Position numbers and translations under genes: made by a program
Source of the DNA: Pleurostoma richardsiae
Lineage: Eukaryota; Ascomycota; Sordariomycetes; Calosphaeriales; Pleurostomataceae
Reading direction: 5' to 3'
Length of the DNA stretch: 64,000 nucleotides
Assembly (NCBI GenBank): GCA_030052745.1
Contig: JANBVO010000056.1
Location: 122,750 to 186,749 of the forward strand
Notes under the pieces: model-generated
Seen by the model: the letters and a program-made list of their open reading frames with translations, nothing else
The model's database searches: none
Told to the model about the DNA's origin: nothing
Shown: positions 12,102 through 25,395 of the stretch, piece by piece
How the letters are laid out: every line of letters begins with the position of its first letter
How positions within the stretch are numbered: position 1 is the stretch's first letter

Positions 12102-15100
12102 CTAGTCCTTCCTCTTCGCCTTCTTCTTGGACTTGCTGTGCCGATGCTCCCCGTCTGCGCCGTCGGCTTCCGGAAACTCTGCCTTGCGCTTCGGCTTCTT
12201 GGACTTGACGCTGATGACAGGCTGGGAGCCCTTCTCGATCGCCTTGGAAGCGGCTTTTCCTGCCTCATCCCATGCCGACGCATCACCCGAAATCTCATAC
12301 CTGTCTCATTGTTAGCTCAACTGTTTCTTGTAAAGCTCACGACATATCATACTGGTCAAGCGGGAGCGAGTCGATGAGCTCTCGCTGCTTCGCCCGCAGC
12401 TCCTTCAGAGCCTCGTCGGCGCCTTCCTCAAGTTCATCCTCCAGGTTGGTTTCGAGCGGTACGAACTTGTTGTCCACCACTTCATCATCGTGAACGCCCG
12501 AGGCGTTCTCACGGCTGACACCAACCTTGTTGGGAGCCGGCATCTCTGCCTCGACGGCCTTGGCGACTACGGAGCCGAGGTGCGATGTGATCTTCCGGAT
12601 GATCTTGATGAACATGGCCAGCAGTTGTGAGGAACCAAGGGACAGTTCCGATGCAATCGCATCAATGTCTTTCCGCTGCAAGCCTAGCGCTAGTATGACA
12701 GCCTGCTGCAGACTGCTGAGCTTCGTCTCCTTCAAATAACCCGTGAAATAGAGGTTTGCGAGTGTTGGTACCAGATCAAGTATCAGATGGTAGTCCAGCA
12801 TGTTGTTCGCATACGAGTCTAGTCGCTTCTGATCGAACGGGGTTAGAAGCCGATCGAGCTCGGATCTCGTCAGCTGGACGGAATCGTTCGAGTCGGATGA
12901 CGCCCGAGAAGCAGATGACTCGATGGTTAATGCTAGGACAGCAGAGAACTCGCGGAACTTGTAGGAAAGCAGAGAGAGGAGGCGACGGTGGAAGTCGGCC
13001 GCAAATGCTCCAAGCCATTCTTGATCGCCTCCACGCTCCAGAGGTCGTAGCATGACGCATGTGTGCTCGCCTGTGAGGTCATTGGCAGTTTGTCTCTATA
13101 TCGTTGTTAGCAGATGCTCGGAAGTGCAGAAAGGGTTTGTAAAGGGCCAGGCATTTCCTCCATCAGGTATCTCAAGCGGGGGATATAGGTGATGGAACCA
13201 ATGAGTGGCACGTACCAAGTAGACCGGTGCAAACTCCGCTCGGTTCCAGAATTTGAAGAGCTGCTGTGTGAGGCCGTAACTCACGCCTACATACTCCAGA
13301 GTCTCTGGACGAGACTCGTCTAACTTGGCGAAAAGGGGAGGTAGCTCGTTGATGTCTCGGACCTTGATATCGTCTTTAAGAGGGTTACTGTTTGCAAGAT
13401 CTTCGTCCGTTATCCGCCGGAGAGTCTTTTCGACGAGACGACCCTCCTCTTCCGAAAGGCTAGTGAACTTGCCCTCGTAATAATCAACGAGGAGTTTCAA
13501 TGCCCGTGAGCCGTAGCCCATGGATGAATGATGAGGGCTCGTTGCAATTCGGACCACACGTGCGCCGGAGAGAGAAGCGAACTCCTAAGATAGGTCAGCG
13601 TCGACAATTCGAAAACACAGTCGTAGACATCTTCTTTGTATCTGTACCTCGTCTTGAAACTGTTGGCTGACAAGCCAAGGAATCAAGTCTCCTGCTGGCC
13701 GCTGGCCTCGGCCCAAGTAGTTCATAACACTCTGTCTGTTAATCTTTCCTTCAAGACAGACTTGAATGACACACAGAGGTTCTGGTAGCCTGTTGTCCTC
13801 CGTAACAGGTGGAGTAAGGACAAAGAGCTCATGAGCCGGGGCATCGCTCATTAGTTGAAGGTCATCTGGCGAATTTTTGTAATGACTAGCAACATAGAGA
13901 GCAACCATCTGTTGCAAAAACCTTTCTGCCACAGGATGGAATGAGAAGAGAGTGTCCCGGTTGACCTTGAGAAGCTGGCACTGGGTGGGATCCGGGAATC
14001 CTTGTGCGTTGATCTTTGATCTCGAAGGAAGTGTGGCATCTAGGCACAATAATGAGTTGAGCCACTTCTCCACGGCGTCTCCTTTTCCGTAACGGATCGG
14101 TTCTGTCAGAGAAATCTCTGTAAGGGACCGCCCGCTGTTCTGAAAGGTCGAATGCCTTTCATCTGTCGACTTTCCAGTTGAGCGGTCCATCTCCACGGTG
14201 CCCTCCGCCAGGCCGCTAGTTTTTGACTGTTCCCTCATCTGCTGGATAAGCTTGAGCGACAGCGATCGCCCGGTTCCTTCATAACCACTGATAGTGGACG
14301 ACATGAACACCAGATAGGGTCCAATCAACTTGCGCACGAGAGGAAGGGGAATTGCTGCTGCTTCATCGATAGCAACCAGTTCCGCTTGCCCCAAAACATG
14401 GGAGTCTTGAGGTTGGATATATTGAATCGTCTGGCGATGATTGCTTCGGAAAATGTTGACTCTGACGATTGCCTTGTTGAAACTCGGGTTCGTTGACTGG
14501 ATGATAGAATAGTCGGTATGATCTTGATAACCCAGAGCGTCAAATCCCCGGAAGACGAACTCAAAGAAGGTCTTTAAGTTCTCAGGAGAAGGTGACGTGA
14601 TGAAGATGTTACTGTAACCATAGCTCACAGCGGCGGCAATCGCGACGCCCAAAGCTGCTGACTTTCCTCTTCCACGCGCCGCCGTCAGGGCAACCGTATG
14701 GCGTAGGCTTTTTTCTGTGATCACATCCACGAATGTGAGCAGCGCCTTCGCCTGGTCTTTGGTGCGGGCTAGCTGGATGAGAGACTTGATGGGCTCCTCC
14801 AGAGACTCGGAGACAGCCTGCAGTTCCTTCTTTGCCGCAGCTTTTCGGTCTTCTTCCGGGTCAAGAGACAGGGCCTTCACATCCTTTCCACCAGAGATGG
14901 GCAGAACGTTGAACTCGTCATCGATAACGAGGCAAGTCTCGCAGCTTCCCAGGGAGAGCATGAAGCGTTCGTTGAAACGTGGAACGACATCACCGTGGGC
15001 TTCTGTCCGATATCGAGAATGCACATCCATGGTAAGAGTGGAAAGCTGTCTCAGGCTCTTCATTCCTTTCAGAAGAAGAACAACAAGGCCTCCGCCTTGC

Positions 15101-15732
15101 ACAGTCTCGATCGTCCGCGCGAGGATGTTCGGGGTAATAGCTTCGAAATCTTGCAAGACACACTGCCGAATGTTAGCACCTGTTGTAGGGACGAAGATGA
15201 TGCCTTTGTAAGTTGGATTCGGTGAAAGCAATGTCTCTTACCATCCCGTACGTATTTCCCAGAATCTTCTCGGTCTCCTTGTAGTACATGTACCGGATAT
15301 CGTGGAGGGAGACCCAAAGCTCGAATGGATCCTCCGAGTTCTTCTCTCTCGTGCCCCGTTTGATTTCCTTCTTGATCTTGTTTTCCCGCTTCTTTCGGTG
15401 GCTGGTAAAATCGAGCAGCTTGTCCTTATATGCCCAGAGAACAGACTTGTTCTGCCGCAGGTCCATGGTTGACATTATGTAGTGTACTGCCCCAAGTTAG
15501 GTATTGCCGACAACAGAGCATCTAAAAATCTGCATCTCAAAGACGGGCTATGACATACAGTTGACAATTGTCTCCTTGCATCGATCCCCTATCACGACGA
15601 AGAAACTTCGCCTGTTCTCTTGGAGCCCATTTCGGATCAGCGCAGGAATGCGCGAATCCCTGAATATAGGCGTCAGTTACCCATTCAAACCATATATGTG
15701 CAGTATGAGTCTTACACCTCCTTTCGCGCCAT
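12102..15732 (-). CDS. KRE33: RNA cytidine acetyltransferase (KRE33/NAT10 family)
   Basis: A nucleolar enzyme that makes N4-acetylcytidine in 18S rRNA and, with an adaptor, in tRNA, using ATP and acetyl-CoA. It is needed for small-subunit assembly. Seven exons on the minus strand: 15732-15716, 15659-15559, 15486-15242, 15162-13648, 13584-13216, 13095-12353 and 12300-12102. They encode 1,062 residues, close to yeast KRE33. All six introns have GT...AG ends, and every junction restores conserved family sequence. Visible parts are the N-terminal DSRIPALIRNG segment, HRKKRENKIKKEIKRGTRE, a Walker A motif (GRGRGKSAALG, about 281-291), DEAAAIPLP of the helicase part, the GNAT motif (VRIATSPHHSSMGYGSRA, about 636-653) and the Lys-rich C-terminal tail typical of nucleolar proteins. 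Exon 1 has only 17 coding bases. It is divergent from the lactonase gene, about 1 kb away. Confidence 0.95.
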
Positions 15733-16741
15733 TGTGCGCTTCCCTGCCGACCAGGCGTGACCCTGTGAACGAAGCGAGAGGAGGATCGAAGGTATGGCGG
15801 GGTTCCTGGGTAGTTAAGAGGAGCCTTTCGCGAGGAAAAGAGCGATAAGAAGATCCAGGGGCTTCTGCTATGGTGGTAACAGCTTCATGTGAGTCGCAGG
15901 AATCTTGGCTGTCGAAAATGAGGAGCAGAAGTCACAAATTGCGAGGGCTCCGGGGCAAGGCGCACACCGTCGGCATACTGACGATTTCATCGCGAACTTT
16001 CAGATTTCAGAAAAGTTTTGCCGGGCGGTGAGGATAGCGTCCTGCAACGGAACTTTGTTAGACCGCGACACCGGCACCTGGCCGTTAGCTCCCGTCCAGG
16101 TTATACTGCACTAAGGAGTACAGCTGTGAGCGTCAAGGAGAATGAATACAAATGCTCTGTGTTTATCTCCGTTGTTTTCTCCCATTTCCCGAATGATATA
16201 TCTGGAGGACTTTCAAATCACCGTTGTACTGTGCACCGAGAAGCAAGACAGAAATACAAGAAAGTCGGAATTCGCTCAAGATCATCGCTTATTATCCCCT
16301 GCTCAGGCTCACGATCGACCAGCCAGTCTCGCTCGATCGGGCTAGCATGAGCTCCAGGTTACATGGAAGTCCCCAGTCTTCGATGCGCCGATGTTACGGG
16401 GTTTCAACTTGGAGTTGACAACTCGCAAAACGAGTGGCTGGATAAAACCCACGCATGCCTTTCACTCTTCCGGAAGAATAGAACTTTCCTGTTTAGGAAG
16501 ATCTTCCAGGGCGTTGTTCTTCCGTCCGCGATGCGTCCGAGCGTTTGACGGGAGCCGATGAGAGGTAAACCCTGTGCTTGTGGTGCCTAGCAGCCTCGTT
16601 AAGATGGCGACTTGCTGCTCATCTAGGAGGATGTCGTCCATCCTGTTTGGGCTCCTCCTACTCTCCTCTCTTTGCTGCGTATTGGCCCTTCTCGGTAGTG
16701 GGAGTGTCTCATTGCTTTTGGCCTCCCTCTCTCAACCCACC
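15733..16741. other. shared promoter region of KRE33 and the lactonase-like gene
   Basis: About 1 kb between divergent starts. The frame of the lactonase gene stays open upstream and includes ATGs at 16604 and 16631, so part of 16604-16741 may be coding if an earlier start is used. No other gene is supported. Confidence 0.45.
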
Positions 16742-18199
16742 ATGCTGCTGTTCAGGGGCCTTTTGTCCGCCGCAGGGGTTGCAGCTACCGCGCTTCCTCG
16801 GGTCCCTCTACACTCCTCGGCTACTGCACTCCTTTATGTGTCTTCCTACGCCGGAACCATCACGACGCTTAATCTAACCGTGCCTGGTGCGAACACCACA
16901 GAGGCTAGCCTGCTGCCCATCGCTTCGACGACTGGTTGCGCCCCGAACCCGTCATGGCTGACGCTCGACTACCCCAACTCCGTTCTGTACTGCCTCGATG
17001 AAGGCCTCAGCACCCCTAACGGCACGCTGTCTTCCTACAAGACGAGTGTGGACGGATCCTTGGTACAGTTAGATAAAGTCAACACCATCAGCGGCCCTGT
17101 GAGCGCGGTCATTTACGGTGCGTGTGGCCGCGGATTGGCCCTCGCGGAATAGTAAGAACCCTAACACCCTTTACCACCCCACATCTACTGCACCACTTGA
17201 GGCACATGAGTCCCTCACCCTGCTGCTCTGCCGCTCTTGCTTGTTACTCTCCGCCACGGACTACCTACTCCGAATTAGAAGGTCGGACTTCTTGAGTTCA
17301 CGCTGCTGATGAGCTTGTAGCTCCGGCTCTTCTTTCGCTTCGTATGATATCTCCAATCCGGGCGCACTTACACCGGTACAAGCCCAGACCTTCAGCATCC
17401 CCCACCCTGGTCCCAACCCCTCGCGCCAAGACGCACCCCATCCGCACGAAGCTGTCGTGGATCCTACTGGACGCTTTCTCCTGGTTCCCGATCTGGGGGC
17501 TGATCTTGTTCGAGTGTTCCTCATCAATCAGGCCAGTCTTGGTTGGACGCCCATAGCACCGCTCACGGCACCGCCAGGCAGCGGACCCCGACATATAGCA
17601 TGGCTTGTGACCAAGGAGAAGACGTTCATGTACCTGGTGACCGAGCTCGGCAACACGATCTTGGGCTACGAAGTGGTCTACAACAAGAATGATACGCTGA
17701 GCTTCGCTCAGGTGTACGCGAGCAGCACGCACGGGAAGGGAAATACAGTCCCTGCCGGAGCGACTGCGGCTGAAGTCCATCTCTCTGTGAGGAGTGCCCG
17801 ATTCCCTTCTCCCGCACTCGAGAGCCGATGTAACTCATTACTGACCATCATTGGCAGCCCGATTCCAAGTTCCTAATGGTGTCGTCGAGAGGGGAAGCAG
17901 CGTTCTTAATCCCCAATTTTGACCCCAAGAACAGCACCAAGATCCCGTCCGATTCGATCATCAGCTTCTCCGTTGATCACCAGACCGGCAATCTGTCTCT
18001 AGTGCAGATATTCCCGGCAGGGGGGATGGTCCCTCGACAGTTCTCCGTTAACAAGGCGGGGACTCTACTGGCGGTCGGCCTCCAGAACGACGGCCGAGCG
18101 GTCGTCATAGACCGGGACACGGAGACGGGCCTCCTCAAGGGCTTCGTTGCCGCGGCGGATATTGTTGGGCAAGTTACGTCCGTCATCTTTGACGAATAG
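16742..18199 (+). CDS. secreted lactonase-fold (7-bladed beta-propeller) protein, 6-phosphogluconolactonase-like
   Basis: A lactonase-family (PF10282) beta-propeller. Relatives include 6-phosphogluconolactonases and carboxy-cis,cis-muconate cyclase; the substrate cannot be told from sequence. Exons 16742-17151, 17321-17786 and 17858-18199 encode 405 residues. Both introns have standard ends (GTAAGA...TAG and GTGAGG...CAG with a CTGAC branch), and both junctions restore the blade pattern. Family marks are LYVSSYAGTI near the start, GRGLALAEYSGSS, the QDAPHPHE-VVDPTGRFLLVPDLGADLVRVF block, and EVHLSPDSKFLMVSSRG. The N-terminus from 16742 (MLLFRGLLSAAGVAATALP) looks like a signal peptide, so secretion is likely. 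ATGs at 16604 and 16631 are alternative starts that would put a second hydrophobic stretch in front. Confidence 0.85.
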
Positions 18200-21100
18200 C
18201 TGATCCTGGATCCGTTCGAGCTCTTCCCTACCGTCTAGAGAACAAATGGTACCAGGGCCACTTCGGACAGTCCTCCCACGTTAATGTAATTATGTGCAAG
18301 CTTTCCACTCACGGCTCCGGCTTCCGATGAGTGGACCGTCCCGGGTCGGTTACACCTGCTTAGTGGATCTTCAACACGCAGGGCGTCCGGCAGCTAAACA
18401 TTTTGGGACTCGAATGACTATGCATCTGTGGTACGCCGTGGCTGAGGGAAGGATATGTAACAGGCCGAAGACAGGGCAACGCCCGAACTTCCCATCAACC
18501 AAAGAAGGCCGGTCTGGAATAGCTATACCTTGAGAGAATATTAGTTCCCCGCCCACAGAGTAACGGGCCGTCGCTAAACATGGCCCGAAAGAACTCTGGA
18601 AATATTGGGCAGTCAAGAGGGTCCCCGCTGTATACAGGTACGGCGCTGATCGACAATTATCATACGGTAGACCACGCAGGTCGTATATCTGGGTCTAGGA
18701 CATCCAGATACTAAACTTAGAGGCTTCTCCTGCGTGAGACAGCCTTCCCGCTTAGTGAGCGGGAACTTTGCGTTAATCATGAAGTTACGAGACCTAGGAG
18801 TTAGAGGCTGCATTTTCGCCTATGACAGTCTCAAGTCTCTTGGTTATCATGAGTAGATCAGTTCGGATGGGATCACGTGTAGAGTTGCCGTGAAGTCAGT
18901 TGTCTCTAGGCTCTGAAACCCTGGATCATGAGAAATGAAGACACGGCAAGTGGGGAGGGTGTACGACCCTACCCGAAAAGGGGGCCGAAACTCGTCGAGA
19001 AGGGATGCAGAGAGTGCTTTGAGTAGATGCCCAAAGACCAGCCTCCACCATTCGTCAAACAGCATTGCGCAGCGGAAAACTCTGCTCTGCCTCGCTTCCA
19101 CGGTCTGTCACGACTCACAATCTACGCGAGCAGGTTGGACCAGGCGCCGTCGCTGCACGGCCGACCAGGTGAGGGGGCCAGACTTCCGTGAACGGACTAA
19201 CCCGCGGAGCCTGTACCGAGTTCCTCCAGGTTCTGGTTCAGCGCCAAGGGAGGCGATCGGACCGGTCAGAGGCCCAACTCCGGGAGGATCTGCTGAGGAA
19301 GGGAAGGAGAGGAAGGAGGGAAAGGCTTCTGAAGAAAAGGTTCCGTGACAAGCGCCTCTTAAGGACAAAGGAGACCGGGCACACGCAACAAAAGACACTC
19401 CGTAGTCTCGCTTGCGCCGGGATTCTTGCCCCGATCCATGGTTCCTTGGCATCCGTCGAGTCGGTGAGGGCCGGATCGCGGTTGAGGACACGGTGGACAA
19501 TGCGACGTTTTCGAACACTAGGTCGGGGTGCCTCAGACAACACCGAGCGCCGGCCACTGGAGGTGATGTGACATGACAACATGCCCCTCGGCTTCCGGCG
19601 CTCGAGGTGTGATGGCCACGGCACTTGTCGAAGCGAAGCGAAGGTCCCGGGCGCCACCCATGGTCTGCCGACAAGGGGCAGAAATGTGTGCGGACTGGAC
19701 TCAGGGAATCCGATTCCCTCAGAGGGATGGCCCAGCGAGCCCCCCTCTGGCTCCGGAGCAAAATAGTGCACACTGGGATCTCATTTGCTGACGTTCGGCT
19801 GGCGTCTATGCGACGAGCCAGAAGGAGAGGTCCTAGCCATTGAGGCATGTGCCTCTTAATCTATTCGCAGTGGAACTGGGAGCCTCATGACCAGTGCAAA
19901 GCGGCGAGAAGGCATTGGCGTAGCTCGTGCATCGTATACATGTCCCCGTGGCCCCGAGAACAGCGACGCCTGCCGGGTATACAAGTCACCGCGGAACGTC
20001 CTTCTCATTCATGGTTGCCGGTAGACACAGGGTTGCCAAATACCGCTTGGGGCGGTCTCTTGAGCTGGAATAGCATGGCGCTTTGCAAAGGCCGGCTCGA
20101 AACTCGGTCTTTGTAGTCCTTCATTTTCCGCAGTCGATCGAAGCGTGGCTGGGTTTGAAGTGCATAGACAGTCATGATCTGATCCGATGCAAGACAGTCA
20201 GAGACTGAAGATCGACCTAGTTACCCCACAGCCGCCCATCCTAGAATAGTCCCTGGCAGGGGATGACAGTTGCAGCCTACTGCAGGGTTGCCACGAGGGC
20301 GCCATTCTGTGCGTTGTCTCTATTCGGCCCGTCCTAGAACCCGCTGTATCCTGCCCCAGTACTTCATGGTACTTCCGCCACAATGGACAAGAGTAGGTGT
20401 GTAGATGCTCCTTGGCTGCTTGGCAACCGTCCGTAGGACGAAGATGGCTCTAGCCAATCTCTCTCGGCCAGCTTTAAATCCGGCCATGCTGAAAGTCCGG
20501 TCTCTTCACACGGCCTTGCAAGTTCTCTAACATGAGCTTACCAAGGACCGGATTCAGCTCAGATTGCTGATGCAGCACTGGGCCTCCTAAGCATCCAGCA
20601 CTCCCAGCTGCGCCGACAGCTGGCCCACGATACAGTGCTTCATATATGGCCAACAATTTCGACAAACATGATGCACTGCTTGGAAGTTCGCGAGACCCAC
20701 GCGGGTGCGGCGTCCTTGCGCCCAGTGACTATCTAGCCTGCGTCGCGTAGCTCTATGGCTGCCCCAAATAGCACATCGAAGCGTCCGCCTAGCTGAGGTG
20801 CGCCTGTGTGCCTGTGGCCTCGTCTAGAGAGGAAGGTGGTCAGGGCTGCTGATAACGGTTTTTGTCTCGGTCCTATATGTGACGAGGGGAATGCTGCATT
20901 CCTATAACTCCTGAAGGACATGGACTGTATATCAGATATAGCCTCACAACAGTATTATGGTACCAAATCCGTGACGCCAAGAATCGGTATCATAACGCCC
21001 CCGGTCGGTCTATAAGATGCGCAGCTGTAAACGCAGGTACAGTACCGTGTCATGCTTGAGTCGCAAGCGTCCCGGCTGTGACACCGGAGAGAGACCCTGA

Positions 21101-23116
21101 TCGCGGTAGTTAGGATTGCATAAAACAGGTTGGTATATGTGGGGGGAAGCTGTCGCTTCATGGGACGACCCGATGGCCATGGCATGGGAATGGTTGTCAG
21201 TGCCCATTAAGATTACTTCATAGACATGTTGACAGTGCCGTGGCTTTAAGGACTTTATCCTAAATGCGCCCTGGAGGCACGACGAGCCTTGTCGCCGTGA
21301 AGGCGAGACACTTGCTGCTCCCTTGACCCAGAAGACTCTCTGCCTCTCCCCCTCCCTTCGCTAGATGACGGGTTCAAGAAGGCCTCGTAGAGGTTCAAAG
21401 CGTGAAGGAGCCATGATGGTCCCTTCCAGTGTCAGCGAAAGGAATCGCCGCCTAAGGAGGTGCTGCCTGCAGTATCAAGAGCAAGCGCATGATTGAGTTA
21501 GAGATAGAGGCTATCACAGGCAGCCATGCGGGCTTCCAGCGGCGAGACAGCGCGCCTTATAAGGATCCGATAATGGTGTTGAGGAGGTACGAGGCAATGC
21601 CGATTAGGCAAGAGACAGCAGAGCGTATCTCGAGTCTGAGGTCGACCTGCCCAATCCAACCAAGTGAGACATGGTCTATTTATCATCTCCCTTCATCCGG
21701 AGGCTGTCGTGCAGACCTTGGCTTTCCAGAACATTTCCCAAGATGCCAACTCACTGTCACTTATATCCGGGGCGGGGCTTTGATCTTATCCCAGAGAAGC
21801 AGAGGCTGTGACCTGCCATACATCTGCTCCCGGTGCTTTCCCGACCGCCAAGGCTTTCAGGAGGATATAATACGTCGGTATACCTGGGCTGCTGGGCTGT
21901 CTGCAGGCGAGGATCAGGGCAGCCATCCTGGTCCCGCGAATGAACCATGGTTCGGAATCTGCAAGGGAAAGGGAAGCTGAGATGCCAGGAGAAGCCGAGT
22001 GCCGTCCGAGTGTTCTCCAGGACATGGAATTTGGGATCAGAAGCGCGCCAAAGAGCACCCTTTCCACGAAATACCAACTCGTAGGTGACGGTGTGAGGAC
22101 TGGTCGAGTCCTCTGGGCCGTTGGCCACAGGAGTACCGAGCATGTGAGGAGATGCCAATCGATAGAGACTCCACCCCCGCAAAAGAGGGAGAAAATAAGC
22201 TGCAGAGGCGACGAGCCGCTTTAGGAAACCCTCCTCATTTACCAGCGCTGGGTACGCCAGGCTCACACGGCGCCGAAGGACCCGTCGCTTTGAGTACCGA
22301 CAAGTACTCCGTATGCTCTCCCAAGTAGGTGTCTCTGCAGCGTCGACGGCGGCAACGGTACTCCCGTCCGCAATTTTCGGCTGCTTCGAGTGTGTCCTGC
22401 GTCTTCGGGTGATGCTCCCTGGCTGGCCCGACATGGACGAAGTACGGTACCGGTACGCGCCATCCCCTCCATCTTCAAAAGGGGGATGGGACGGGGAGGG
22501 GAAGAAGAGTGAGGAGGTGGGGAGCCGGAGGTGGATGGGGTGGAGGGACCTGGGGAAAAGAACCTTGGAGTGGAAGCCCCTTGTCATCAGCGCATCGCAT
22601 GACATTTCTGGTGCAGTGCGGTACCGCCTGTGCACCGTCTGCATCGCCTAAACCGCCCTAGGTACAGTATGTGAACCGGCCGTACCTCTGTACCCAGCGG
22701 TACCTCTCCGCGCGCGCCAGCCCGCACATCCCAAAACGGGCTCTTCCTAATAAGAGACTCCGCTCGCTGCCCATGACTGACAGGTACCGAACCTATGAAA
22801 TGCACGCCGCTCACCCATCTGTTCCTCTGCTCATCAACCTGCTCCGTGGCTATTTTCACTCATCGCACCCAGCGCACCCAGCGCACTCATCGCCCGCCAT
22901 TCCGCGATTACGTCGGCCTGCTTGTGATGTCCTGATTTCGTCCGTTCCGCGCTTCGCCACCGCCGCTGCCCAGCGCCTCGTGTTAACGTTATAAAGCCTG
23001 TCAGATCAGCGTCCTTGCACTGTCCCTCGGTTGTCGTCGGAGCTCTTTGCGGAGCTCCCACGCTGTGAAATCTGCCCACCACGTCGTCCACAAAGGTCCT
23101 GCTCAAGAGCAAAGCC
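18200..23116. other. 4.9 kb gene-poor intergenic region
   Basis: No gene is supported. The longest open frames (19108-19848 and 21757-22644, both minus) have no recognisable motifs, and their compositions look like chance reading of balanced-GC DNA. Near 22447-22456 there is a GTACCGGTAC palindrome, with more GTACC motifs at 22660-22720. Short tandem GCACCCA units sit at about 22864-22886. The last few hundred bases should be the promoter of the Zn2Cys6 gene at 23117. Confidence 0.5.
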
Positions 23117-25395
23117 ATGTCGCCCTCGTCGACGGGCGACTCTCCTCACTCGGCAACCGCCACTGCTACAGTGGCCGCTGGTCCACGGCCCTTCCCCCTG
23201 CCCAACCGGGAGTCGTTCAGCATTGAGATCCCGTCGCCGCAGCTCGCGCCCACCTCAAATGGCGCTAACGCGCTCAAGTCTCCCACGTCGATGAAGTCGC
23301 AGCGCGCATCCAGCTTCAGCCGGGAGGGCATATTAGGGTCTGCTCAGAAGGCCCGGAATCTCTCACAGTCCTCCGAGAACAAGCCCGACAATCTCATGAA
23401 CGGGATTCAGAAGACCTCGAGCGACGACGGGATCAATCCGCTGAAGCGGAGGAACACAGATGCTGGCGTGGACTACCCACGCAGGAGGGCAACCATTGCT
23501 GTAGGTGCTGAGGCGGGCTGGAACAAGGACGAACTTGCAATCTTGCCCGGTCACTGACTCTCATGTGTAGTGTGAAGTGTGTCGGTCGAGGAAATCCCGC
23601 TGTGATGGCACCAAGCCAAAATGCAAGCTCTGCACGGAGCTCGGTGCAGAGTGTGTGTACCGTGAGCCCGGCATCAAACTGGACGCAGGCGATAAGCTCA
23701 TTCTCGAACGACTCAATCGCATTGAGAATCTGCTGCAGATGAACATGGTAAACCAGTCGAACGGGATCGGCATGTCCCACGACTCTCCGAGCATGAGTAA
23801 TGGTACAGGTCTTAGCGGAGAGAACCTGTTGATGCAGAACTCGGGTAACTTTGTATCAGTCATTCCCAGCGGTGGGATCGGAACGTGGACTGCTCAGCCC
23901 ACCAATATTTCGACGATGCCGAAAGTGCATACGAATGCGGCTCTTCACCTGCTGCAGTGGCCGCTGATCCGTGATCTTGTGTCACGGCCCTACGATCCGC
24001 AGATCCTGTTGCAGCTGGAGATGGCGAGAGAGCCGCTGCATTCCCTAACTAAGACGCCGTGCGTTGACCTGTCTAACACAACCGCCTATATCGAAGCATA
24101 TTTCGAACGAGTCAATGTTTGGTACGCATGTGTGAACCCATACACGTGGAGGAGCCATTACCGGATCGCCCTGTCCAATGGCTTCCGTGAAGGAGCAGAA
24201 AGCTGCATCGTCTTGCTTGTCCTGGCTCTCGGTCAAGCAAGCCTACGCGGAAGCATCTCGAGGATAGTGCCGCAAGAGGACCCTCCGGGACTTCAATACT
24301 TTACGGCGGCCTGGTCGTTGCTGCCCGGCATGATGACCTCGAACAACGTGCTCGCTGCACAGTGTCATCTCCTTGCGTCCGCCTACTTATTCTACCTCGT
24401 CCGTCCACTGGAAGCGTGGAATCTGCTTTGCACGACAAGCACGAAACTCCAGCTGCTCCTGATGTCTCCCAACAGAGTGCCGCCTGACCAGCGAGAACTT
24501 ACTGAGCGTATCTATTGGAACGCACTGCTTTTCGAGAGCGACCTCCTTGCCGAGCTTGATCTTCCCCACTCCGGCGTGGTGCAGTTCGAGGAAAACGTCG
24601 GCCTTCCCGGCGGGTTCGAAGGAGACGAAAACGAGGCGGTCGGCCGGGATGACCTCTGGTATTTCCTTGCAGAGGTTGCGCTACGGAGGCTCCTGAACAG
24701 AGTCAGCCAGCTTATCTATTCGAAGGACTCCATGGCCTCGACAACGAGCCTAGAACCAGTGGTAGCGGAGCTGGACTTCCAGCTCCAGCAGTGGTACGAG
24801 AGCCTGCCGTTGCCTCTACAGTTCCCCTTCACCCGCGCACTCCTCCCAGATCCTGTCCAGACCGTGCTGCGGCTACGATTCTTCGCTTGCCGGACGATCA
24901 TCTACAGGCCATACATCCTCGCGGTCTTGGACAACGAGCAGGCCGTATTGGACCCCGCAGTGCGGGACAGCTGCCACAAGTGCCTAGAAGCTTCGATCCG
25001 GCAATTAGAGCACATCAATGCACAGTAAGTACTCTCTATTTATCTCTTTAATGTCGGGCCGTTTATGATGCCTTCCCTTTATAAGCGAGCTTTTACTCTG
25101 GAGAACATCGCCAATCTGACGGACCGATTATAGCCACGCCGGACACATGCCATACCTTTGGCAAGGAGCGCTGTCTATCGTCTCCCAGACGCTGCTTGTC
25201 ATGGGAGCTACCATGTCGCCGTCCTTATCCAGCATATTATTGACCCTCGTCCCGCACAGAGATACTATCGACCAGATCATCAACGATGTCGTGGTGGAAA
25301 TTGAGCGCTACGCAGTCCTGGCCCCAAGCCTGAGCCTGGCCGCAGAGATCATCAAAGAAGCAGAAGTCCGGAGGCGGACTTTTCTTAGCAGCTGA
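23117..25395 (+). CDS. Zn2Cys6 fungal transcription factor
   Basis: A nuclear zinc-cluster regulator. Exons 23117-23500, 23571-25024 and 25134-25395 encode 699 residues. The first intron (GTAGGT...TAG) falls exactly before the zinc cluster; splicing gives CEVCRSRKSRC followed by C-x2-C-x6-C, with the six Cys at 129, 132, 139, 146, 149 and 156. A basic linker and a short probable coiled coil (DKLILERLNRIENLLQMN, about 170-187) follow, as expected for a dimer. The middle homology region spans about 230-560 (for example YFERVNVWYACVNPYTW and ALGQASLRGS). The second intron (GTAAGT...TAG) joins the final exon, in which HHAGHMPYLWQGALS and an amphipathic tail follow. The N-terminal 128 residues are Ser/Pro/Thr-rich and likely disordered. 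Target genes are unknown; neighbours give no clue because both flanks are about 5 kb of gene-free DNA. Confidence 0.92.

Noticed and set aside
18395-18425. possible tRNA B-box (ATTCGAGTCCC on the minus strand)
   Set aside because: No A-box at the right distance and no cloverleaf pairing by eye.
19108-19848. 246-codon minus-strand open frame in the 18-23 kb gap
   Set aside because: No motif, and it overlaps similar-length frames on both strands.
21757-22644. 295-codon minus-strand open frame
   Set aside because: No motif, no matching splice partners, and an amino-acid composition like random reading of balanced-GC DNA.
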